This document shows, in pieces, positions 1 through 5,282 of a stretch of DNA of 5,282 nt. Position 1 is the stretch's first letter. Every line of letters begins with the position of its first letter. The DNA is taken from assembly GCA_028704265.1 (NCBI GenBank), contig JAQVLH010000086.1, forward strand, positions 1 to 5,282, read 5' to 3'. Source of the stretch: Candidatus Nanoarchaeia archaeon. Its GTDB lineage: Archaea; Nanobdellota; Nanobdellia; Tiddalikarchaeales; Tiddalikarchaeaceae. The notes beneath the pieces were generated by a model. That model did no database searches. It was not told where the DNA came from and was given only the letters and a program-made list of their open reading frames with translations. The translations under genes were made by a program, and so were the position numbers.

Positions 1-118
1 TGATAATATCTTTTTGAGTTGGATAGTCTTGACACTTTTCAATTAAAGATTCCAAAGTAGATTTAATTGACATTAAATAATTTGATGTCTCGTTTGAAAC
101 GTCAAGCTTATTAATAAA
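1..118 (-). pseudogene. Out-of-frame continuation of the ATPase beyond the zinc hook (runs off left edge)
   Basis: From 118 down to 2 the frame one base back from that of the upstream ATPase is open for 39 codons: FINKLDVSNETSNYL, then MSIKSTLESLIEKCQDYP, then TQKDII. The residues are charged and helical, as expected for the returning coiled coil. Joining it to ...CPVCNSVIDEHAIQFLND requires a single extra base, most simply a fourth T in the coding-strand run TTT (116-118), giving QFLNDFINKLDV. The ORF track-independent alternative is a separately translated C-terminal half starting at ATG 73-71, which overlaps the upstream TAA as TAATG; no good ribosome binding site precedes it. A one-base deletion or a sequencing error is favoured. 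Confidence 0.7.
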
Positions 119-1221
119 TCATTTAAAAATTGAATAGCGTGTTCATCTATAACACTATTACATACTGGACAATTTTTAGCATGATTATATAGCATGCTTT
201 GAATTTGCTTTTTATCTATATTAGGAGGAAGGTTTCCGTCCTTTTCTTTTTGAATAATCAAATCATATGTAGATTTTAATCTTGGATAAAAATTTAAAAG
301 CATTAAATAATCTCTAACAAATGCGTTTCTTTCGTCGATAAAATCCTTTTGTTCGGATTCTAACCTATTAAGCTTTCTCTGATATTCTGCTCTCTTTTCT
401 TGATTATTTCTAATAGGAGCATAACCAAATAAAACACTGTCAGCATCATCGACTTTTTGTTGCCATTTAAGAATATCAATATCGAATTGATTATTTTCAT
501 TAGTTTTGTCTTCAATTGTTTTTTTCAATTCTTTTTCTTCATCATACAAATCAGTTGAATCGCCAGTCAATTTAGATGATTGTCTATATTTTTCATTTGC
601 CATAGTCATCGCATGATTACTAGCGGTTTTTAATAATGTAACCTGAGAAATATTGAAAATAGAGTCTTTAATCTTATCAGCTTTACCTTTTGAAAAATAG
701 CTCTTTAAATTTTCTCCATCAAAGAAGTAATAATCAAAGATGCTTTCATCAAAATATTGTTTAACTATACTTTGAACTTCAGCAGAGTCTTCAATAACAA
801 CAGAATTTTTTAGAGGATCGTTTTTATCTGAAATAGTTATTGAAAGAGAAGACTGACCAGCCACAGAGTTCTTTTTATCATGAAGCGGATCAGAGGCTAC
901 AACAAAAGCCTGCTTTCTTTCAAAAACAAGAAATTGGCTCTCATCACTAACGCTTATTCTAACTATGACCTGTAGTTCTTTATTATTTTCTGATTCTTCA
1001 ACAAGCGCATCATTTATAATTGGAAGTGCTTTATCTTCATTTGTTAAATAATGTTCAACTCCATAAAAACACCATAAAATACTATTTAAAAGAGTTGTTT
1101 TTCCTGTTCCGTTTTTAGCTCTCAATACATGTAATTTATATTTTTCAGTATCAGGGAAATCTATAACAATGTTTCTGTATTGACGATAATTAATTAATTC
1201 AATCTTTGTAATCTTAATCAT
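73..1221 (-). CDS. DndD/Rad50-like ABC-type ATPase, N-terminal half up to a frameshift
   Basis: N-terminal half of an SMC/Rad50/DndD-like ATPase. It starts MIKITKIELINYRQY, the usual first strands of this fold. Walker A is AKNGTGKT (35-42, K41), followed by LLNSILWCFYG; the first Gly of the GxxGxGKT consensus is Ala. YYFFDGENLKSYF (164-176) carries the FDGE motif typical of DndD-like ATPases. Residues about 225-345 are charged coiled coil, and CPVC (351-354) is a Rad50-type zinc hook. The reading frame ends at TAA 75-73, only 28 residues after the hook, so the return coiled coil, ABC signature and Walker B are all missing; family members are usually about 600-700 residues. A frameshift near 118 explains this, with the continuation described separately. 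Starts at ATG 1221 with GGGAG 9 nt upstream, overlapping the 61-residue gene by 8 nt. Expected role: DNA-end or structure sensing with ATP-driven control of the nuclease-helicase. As read, the product would be inactive. Confidence 0.9.
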   Translation of the reverse strand: MIKITKIELINYRQYRNIVIDFPDTEKYKLHVLRAKNGTGKTTLLNSILWCFYGVEHYLTNEDKALPIINDALVEESENNKELQVIVRISVSDESQFLVFERKQAFVVASDPLHDKKNSVAGQSSLSITISDKNDPLKNSVVIEDSAEVQSIVKQYFDESIFDYYFFDGENLKSYFSKGKADKIKDSIFNISQVTLLKTASNHAMTMANEKYRQSSKLTGDSTDLYDEEKELKKTIEDKTNENNQFDIDILKWQQKVDDADSVLFGYAPIRNNQEKRAEYQRKLNRLESEQKDFIDERNAFVRDYLMLLNFYPRLKSTYDLIIQKEKDGNLPPNIDKKQIQSMLYNHAKNCPVCNSVIDEHAIQFLNDLLISLTFQTRHQII

Positions 1222-1399
1222 TGTTTTCGTCTCCCTTTGACTTTGTTTCTAAATAAGAAGTTATTAGTTTTTCATAAGTGTCTTTAAACTTATAATTGCC
1301 TTTATCTTCTTCATTTAAAATTGCTAAAAGCAATTCTTTCGTTTTTTGATCAGCATCTAATTTTTCGATTTGATCTAATATTTTTTTACTTATTGGCAT
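1214..1399 (-). CDS. Small charged helical protein of unknown function (61 aa)
   Basis: A 61-residue protein, rich in Lys, Glu and Asp, predicted to be mostly helical, with two amphipathic segments: about residues 4-29 (ILDQIEKL ... ELLLAILNEE) and 36-52 (YKFKDTYEKLITSYLET). No Cys, membrane segment or known motif is visible. It is unlikely to be a chance ORF: it has a GGGGTGA ribosome binding site 6 nt upstream, overlaps the helicase stop by 14 nt, and its own stop overlaps the ATPase start by 8 nt. Its position between effector and ATPase suggests a small adaptor that bridges or regulates the two, as small middle subunits do in some SMC-like defence systems. That role is inference; I do not recognise the family. 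Confidence 0.78.
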   Translation of the reverse strand: MPISKKILDQIEKLDADQKTKELLLAILNEEDKGNYKFKDTYEKLITSYLETKSKGDENND

Positions 1400-3458
1400 C
1401 GATATTCACCCCACTGTCTTCAAACATACGCTTAACCTCCTCATAGTTAATTGCGTTTTGAGCTATCAGCATTGCTCTTCTACCTTCTTTTTCTAAAATG
1501 CTAATATATGATTCATCATCAGGCCTAACAATAAAATCGAATATAATAGAATTTTGCTTGTTATTATCTGGCCTTATAACTCTTCCTACTCTTTGTACAT
1601 ATTCCCTAGGATTTGTACTGCTAGCCATTAATACAGCAATTCTAGCATTTTTAATATCTATTCCTTCATCAAGACACTTAATACCTACTAATACTTGGAT
1701 TTTACCTTGTTTAAATTGGTTTATTATCTCTTGACGTTCAGTAAGACCATTTATACCCATCTTTTTTGAGGCAGATTCTTCTTCTGTAATTTTACTTCTA
1801 GTAATATTTATTGAATTCAAATATTCTAATGTACCGTCTATTTGCTTATCGGTAGCAAATATAATTGTATCTCTTACTCTACCTTTTGATGATAAAGAAC
1901 TAATTGTCTTTTTCAATTCATCAAATTTTAATTCAGCATTTTTTAGAACTTCCGCTCTTTTAGTTCTTAGAGTATTTAATATATCCAAATCAGGATCGTC
2001 TTGGTTCATAATATATGCTATTTTTTTGCTATACGAATTGTATTTAGATTGTTCCTCATCAGTTAAAGGGACGAAGCATGGATAATAATAAAATTCATTT
2101 AAGAAAGGTTTTTTAGTTATTGGGTTGATAGTCGTAAGAGCATCGTGAATAGTAAATTCGTATGAACAATCACCAAAATAATCTCTGATGAATTTTGTTC
2201 CCTGCTCATCAAACATACGTTCCGGTGTAGCACTTAGTCCAATTCTATAATCATATAAATCAAGTAAGGCGTGCTTTTTATGAGCAGAACCTATGGCATG
2301 GACTTCATCACAAATGAATAGAATTGTAAAATTTCTCTTATTGTTTTTAATTATTTCGATAAATTTATCTGATGAAGCTGTATCATGTGTGGTATAGACA
2401 ATTGCATTATTTAACTCATTACTTGCTAAATCTAAAAGTAATATTTCTAAATCACTTTTCCACTTAGCATTGCTTCCATCAATAATTTTATATTTATCAA
2501 AAACTACATTAAGATCATCTACTTCTGCTTTCCATTGTCTTGATAAAGTGTTTTGAGGTGTGGCAACGATAACTAGCATATGTTCTTTGACTTTTAATAG
2601 TACGCAAGAGCAACCAATAGCTGTTCTGGTTTTACCTGTTCCTGTTGCCATTTCAAATAACATTTTTTTATCGTAAGCTATCCATTTTTTAACAGCTTCT
2701 CTTTGATGAGTAAATAAGCTAATGTCATATCTACTCGTTTCTTTTGTTTTTGAGTATTTTTTCATTAAGGCCAAATCATAAACATCTCTTGGCTTAACAC
2801 TAATAATTTCCTCTCTTATTGACGATGGAAGATCAAAAACCATTGATACTGCTTTTTTCTCGTTGTTCCAATAAGAATTAAATTTTTTAAGATCACCTAA
2901 TAAATATTCAGCTTGTTCAGGTTCCCAAGATTTAAAAGTTTTAAATTCTTCAATGTTATCTAACCAAGCTTTAGCAGTTTCGTTTATTGAACCGCTAAAT
3001 GAAAGCATATTTCCATCAGAATCGAATCCAACACCTATTTTTTGATGAAATAAAGAGTTTTCACTATTTTTACCAATTACAATTTTAATTTCCAATTTTC
3101 CATTTGCTAACATCCACGCTAAGGCTTTCAAATGATCATCGCTATCAAAATCATGAATGTCAAAATCTTTAAATATTGGAGATAACTCATTTAATTCATT
3201 GTTACCATGGCTCTTTAAAATCTCAAAGTCCTCATTAGAAATCTCAGGAGATATTAATAATTTCATTACGCCACCATTATTGATTAATCCCTCTACACCT
3301 TTCGATGCAATTGCTAAACTAGAAGAACTAAAAAATCCTGCAATTCTAAAATATTTAACAGTCTGATTTAGCATCGGAATATAAAAAGAATCTAATAAAT
3401 CGGTTCTATTTTCGGATGTCTCGTAGCATTTTTTTATTTCTAAATCTTTATAACTCAT
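1386..3458 (-). CDS. PLD-family nuclease domain fused to SF2 DEAD/DEAH-type helicase
   Basis: A 690-residue two-part protein. Residues about 15-200 form a phospholipase D-like nuclease domain with one HKD-type motif: H138-x-K140, D146, then GSINE (156-160). One motif per chain implies dimerisation to build the active site, as in NgoFVII/BfiI-type nucleases. Residues about 245-650 form an SF2 helicase/translocase: HQ at 251-252, Walker A GTGKT (273-277, K276), ATPQNT motif Ia, DEVH Walker B (384-387), SAT motif III (409-411), CLDEGID motif V (595-601) and QRVGRVIRP motif VI (622-630). All motor motifs look intact, so it should be an active ATP-driven DNA or RNA translocase that cuts nucleic acid. 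Such ResIII-like PLD-helicase fusions are known from restriction and defence loci. Start is ATG 3458; the stop overlaps the next gene by 14 nt. It is the likely effector of this operon. Domain assignment is firm; substrate and cutting specificity are inferred. Confidence 0.95.
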   Translation of the reverse strand: MSYKDLEIKKCYETSENRTDLLDSFYIPMLNQTVKYFRIAGFFSSSSLAIASKGVEGLINNGGVMKLLISPEISNEDFEILKSHGNNELNELSPIFKDFDIHDFDSDDHLKALAWMLANGKLEIKIVIGKNSENSLFHQKIGVGFDSDGNMLSFSGSINETAKAWLDNIEEFKTFKSWEPEQAEYLLGDLKKFNSYWNNEKKAVSMVFDLPSSIREEIISVKPRDVYDLALMKKYSKTKETSRYDISLFTHQREAVKKWIAYDKKMLFEMATGTGKTRTAIGCSCVLLKVKEHMLVIVATPQNTLSRQWKAEVDDLNVVFDKYKIIDGSNAKWKSDLEILLLDLASNELNNAIVYTTHDTASSDKFIEIIKNNKRNFTILFICDEVHAIGSAHKKHALLDLYDYRIGLSATPERMFDEQGTKFIRDYFGDCSYEFTIHDALTTINPITKKPFLNEFYYYPCFVPLTDEEQSKYNSYSKKIAYIMNQDDPDLDILNTLRTKRAEVLKNAELKFDELKKTISSLSSKGRVRDTIIFATDKQIDGTLEYLNSINITRSKITEEESASKKMGINGLTERQEIINQFKQGKIQVLVGIKCLDEGIDIKNARIAVLMASSTNPREYVQRVGRVIRPDNNKQNSIIFDFIVRPDDESYISILEKEGRRAMLIAQNAINYEEVKRMFEDSGVNIDANK
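1406..1412 (-). promoter_or_regulatory. Ribosome binding site of the 61-residue gene
   Basis: GGGGTGA lies 6 nt before ATG 1399, inside the last codons of the helicase gene. It supports the small ORF as a real, translationally coupled gene. Confidence 0.6.
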
Positions 3459-3464
3459 AAGCAT

Positions 3465-3471
3465 CCTCCTT
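3465..3471 (-). promoter_or_regulatory. Strong ribosome binding site that sets the helicase start
   Basis: AAGGAGG, a perfect Shine-Dalgarno match, sits 6 nt before ATG 3458 (MSYKDLEIKK). The longer reading from TTG 3476 would encode the ribosome binding site itself (Val-Arg-Arg), so the start at 3458 is preferred. The ATG at 3464 is adjacent to the site and too close to use. Confidence 0.85.
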
Positions 3472-4165
3472 ACCAAACAATGTTCTTTAGTAATGGCTCA
3501 TATTTTGTCCCATTTAATACTAAATTAACTGCATATTTTACGTTTGATTTTCTTCTTTCAGCAGTAGACTCAGACAAAAACTTTTTAGCAAGTAAAGAAT
3601 AATCACAATTTCCATCTTTGGCCATTTTAATAATTAATTTAATAAAATTATTTCTAAGCAACAATCTGCGCCCTATATTAATTAAATCGTCCTTAGACAT
3701 TCCAACAGAAAAATCTCCAAAAGCTGTATTATTTACATAAAAACATCCATTTCTATTTAAATTGACTAATGATAACTGATATGCAAGCTTCGAGTGGTTT
3801 TCACCATATTTTTTACAAGCACCATCTTCTTTAGAATTCATTATTAGTTTACCTAATTCATTAAACGTTAGTGGTCTTCCTTCCATTTTAATGTTTATAG
3901 GAACTTCAAAAACTCCATGTTCAAAATTGCTAAATTGTAGAATTATATCTGGATTAATTAAGCTGGCGTCAACAAATCCAATAGAGTCAATTAATTTTTC
4001 AATTGATGTATCTAGCAAAACATTACAAAACGTAATCAATTCATTTTGCGTTCCATTATTTAATACATAAATTGAAGATTCAGTTAACGACAAAAAGTCA
4101 GACAAAAATGACTCTTCAGAGATATTATTCGTTTTTGCTTCCTTCCAAATTTCGTAAAAATTCAT
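3470..4165 (-). CDS. Hypothetical protein, probable winged-helix-like DNA-binding component
   Basis: A 231-residue soluble protein with no signal peptide, membrane segment or obvious catalytic motif. Two stretches stand out: KYGENHSKLAYQL (119-131), preceded by LTFNELGKL (99-107), and STAERRKSNVKYAV (200-213). From memory, both resemble a tandem winged-helix-like region in restriction-associated proteins, where a KYGENHxKxA helix and a later STAxRRxSTV helix recur; I could not verify this. The C-terminal third is basic, consistent with nucleic-acid contact. The N-terminal 95 residues are not recognisable. Starts at ATG 4165 with AGAGG 6 nt upstream. Its stop TAA (3472-3470) overlaps the ribosome binding site of the helicase gene, so the two are coupled. 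The likely role, by inference, is target recognition or a specificity/adaptor subunit for the nuclease-helicase. The gene itself is well supported; the function is uncertain. Confidence 0.85.
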   Translation of the reverse strand: MNFYEIWKEAKTNNISEESFLSDFLSLTESSIYVLNNGTQNELITFCNVLLDTSIEKLIDSIGFVDASLINPDIILQFSNFEHGVFEVPINIKMEGRPLTFNELGKLIMNSKEDGACKKYGENHSKLAYQLSLVNLNRNGCFYVNNTAFGDFSVGMSKDDLINIGRRLLLRNNFIKLIIKMAKDGNCDYSLLAKKFLSESTAERRKSNVKYAVNLVLNGTKYEPLLKNIVW

Positions 4166-4171
4166 ATTTTG

Positions 4172-4176
4172 CCTCT
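4172..4176 (-). promoter_or_regulatory. Ribosome binding site of the 231-residue protein gene
   Basis: AGAGG lies 6 nt before the ATG at 4165 and overlaps the TAG stop (4177-4175) of the radical SAM gene. This fixes the start and indicates translational coupling of the two genes. Confidence 0.6.
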
Positions 4177-5282
4177 ATCTTATTCTTATATCTTCCATAC
4201 GTACATCAAAGTATTTCTTAGCAATTTCAGGATATTCGTTTTCAAATTCCTGCATTGCTTTCAGTGTCGAACAAATTGATGTTTTATTTTTCTTGTATTC
4301 TTGATTTGCCATACAAAACTGTCTAAAACTCATTTTTTTAATAATTGATGGTTGATTGCACCATCTAGCAATGGCTACATAAAGAGCTCTATATTTAGAA
4401 TCCTTCCACGGAGTCTCGTTTTTATTTTGAAATCTCATAATGTATGGAAGGCATCCATAACGCATTAATAATTCAATTCTAATAAATGCATTTTCAATAT
4501 CTTTATAATCAGTGCTTTCATATCCAACTAATACATAAAACTTTATGCTTTTCTTAAGAGCAAATTCGTTAATAATCTGTAACTTCTGCTCTATAAGGTT
4601 GTAATCTGAGACTTTATCAAACGCAAAAGTAAAATCTCCATCATATTTAGCATTAAATAAAAGCTCGGCTTTTTCTCTTGTTAAAATTCTCTCATCTAAT
4701 CCTTGTTTAAATTTAAATGGTCTACCAGTTGCTATTATTTTTTCTAATAGAGGCTTCCACTGAGGACATCCAAGAAAATTATCGTCTAAAAAACATAATT
4801 TTTTTCTTGATTTATCAAAAAATTCATCAAGTGGACTATGTTCAAAGACATGACTATATTTTTGGTTAACACAGAATCCACATTTTCTAAAACAACCTCT
4901 TGTTATAAAACCTATTGAATATTCTAAATATTCTTTAAATTGAATTTTAAATTTAGCTTCATTAAATTCTATTTTGTTTGCTTCTGCGTTTTCTCTAGCT
5001 TTAACTACTTTTTTTTCGATCCATTCATCATATAAGTGATAATCAGGCATATGATGTTCTATTTCATCAGGTAAGTTTGGTGCTTTATCAAAAAAGAATC
5101 CAGTGCCACCAATATGAACTTTTTTTGTTTCTTTCAACCATTTTGGCACAGGCGTATCAGTAAAAACCTTAGAAACATATACCTCTGTATATTCCTTAAA
5201 ATGATCATAGTCCAACAAAAGATAAACCTCTGCTCCGCGTTCTTTCCAATATGCAGAAATCTTTTCACAGGCCAAGTTAGGA
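4175..5282 (-). CDS. Radical SAM enzyme, 5' end outside window (partial)
   Basis: Predicted radical S-adenosylmethionine enzyme; substrate unknown. Residues are counted from the Leu codon at 5275. The iron-sulfur motif CxxxCxxC is C128, C132, C135, within ITRGCFRKCGFC; the three Cys should hold a 4Fe-4S cluster that cleaves SAM. The FLDDNFLG stretch (162-169) and QGLDERILT (191-199) fit the following strands of the radical SAM barrel. The first 60 residues (SAYWKERGAEV, then HIGGTGF) resemble the N-terminal Rossmann-like domain of cobalamin-type radical SAM proteins, but no DxHxxG cobalamin-ligand motif is visible. The frame stays open to the right edge (Pro-Asn precede the Leu), and PN-LACEKISAYWKERG matches the usual early part of this family, so the true start is a little beyond 5282. 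The stop is 9 nt before the next gene. Radical SAM assignment is firm; the role is inferred only from context and could be nucleic-acid, nucleotide or protein modification. Confidence 0.92.
   Translation of the reverse strand, partial: PNLACEKISAYWKERGAEVYLLLDYDHFKEYTEVYVSKVFTDTPVPKWLKETKKVHIGGTGFFFDKAPNLPDEIEHHMPDYHLYDEWIEKKVVKARENAEANKIEFNEAKFKIQFKEYLEYSIGFITRGCFRKCGFCVNQKYSHVFEHSPLDEFFDKSRKKLCFLDDNFLGCPQWKPLLEKIIATGRPFKFKQGLDERILTREKAELLFNAKYDGDFTFAFDKVSDYNLIEQKLQIINEFALKKSIKFYVLVGYESTDYKDIENAFIRIELLMRYGCLPYIMRFQNKNETPWKDSKYRALYVAIARWCNQPSIIKKMSFRQFCMANQEYKKNKTSICSTLKAMQEFENEYPEIAKKYFDVRMEDIRIR

Noticed and set aside
76..118. Programmed -1 ribosomal frameshift joining the two ATPase halves
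   Set aside because: No X-XXY-YYZ slippery heptamer, no nearby Shine-Dalgarno stimulator and no obvious stem-loop were seen in the stretch where the shift would have to occur.
1498..1734. 78-codon plus-strand open frame
   Set aside because: It lies wholly antisense to the conserved motif V/VI region of the helicase, has no good ribosome binding site, and its hydrophobic product is what antisense reading of an AT-rich gene gives.
3157..3366. 69-codon plus-strand open frame
   Set aside because: Antisense to the PLD domain of the helicase gene, low-complexity product, no ribosome binding site or family resemblance.
3459..3476. Longer helicase start at TTG 3476 (MVRRMLMSYK)
   Set aside because: The added codons are the AAGGAGG ribosome binding site itself; ATG 3458 has ideal 6-nt spacing.
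73..4165. Assignment to a named system (Dnd, DISARM, Lamassu, Septu, ABC-3C)
   Set aside because: Single components resemble parts of these, but defining partners are absent: no cysteine desulfurase/DndC, no methyltransferase, no recognisable LmuA or PtuB, and no ABC-3C effector domain in the window.
5273..5275. TTG at 5275 as the start of the radical SAM gene
   Set aside because: The frame is open to the window edge, and the preceding Pro-Asn fits the conserved early family sequence (PNLA-type), so the start is beyond the window.
1..5282. CRISPR array, tRNA, insertion sequence, terminator or promoter
   Set aside because: No repeated units, tRNA-like folds, terminal inverted repeats, transposase motifs or GC-rich hairpin with T-run were found; the window is essentially all coding, with gaps of at most 11 nt.

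Overview
The window is about 5.3 kb of AT-rich DNA (roughly 30% GC by eye) with every gene on the minus strand. Strong AAGGAGG-type ribosome binding sites, low GC and tight gene packing suggest a low-GC Bacillota (Firmicutes) genome. Trp is encoded by TGG, so there is no sign of a mollicute code. This is an inference from composition only.

Read in the direction of transcription (right to left), there are five genes with almost no space between them: (1) a radical SAM enzyme whose 5' end lies beyond the right edge (4175-5282); (2) a 231-residue protein, probably DNA-binding, with winged-helix-like motifs (3470-4165); (3) a 690-residue fusion of a PLD-type nuclease domain and a superfamily 2 helicase (1386-3458); (4) a 61-residue charged helical protein (1214-1399); (5) a DndD/Rad50-like ABC-type ATPase that reads out to its CPVC zinc hook (73-1221) and then loses frame. 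Its continuation is open in another frame from 118 to the left edge. Junctions are 9 nt, 11 nt, a 14-nt overlap and an 8-nt overlap, so this is one translationally coupled operon. No promoter, terminator, RNA gene, repeat or mobile element is visible, and no non-coding stretch is longer than 11 nt.

A nuclease-helicase, an SMC/Rad50/DndD-like ATPase, a likely DNA-recognition protein and a small linker protein in one operon look like an anti-phage or anti-plasmid DNA-targeting system. The translationally linked radical SAM enzyme is the unusual part, because it could supply a chemical modification (of DNA, a nucleotide or a protein) used for self/non-self discrimination or signalling. I do not recognise this five-gene set as a named defence system. 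The copy seen here may be inactive, since the ATPase carries an apparent single-base deletion near position 118, unless that is a sequencing error.
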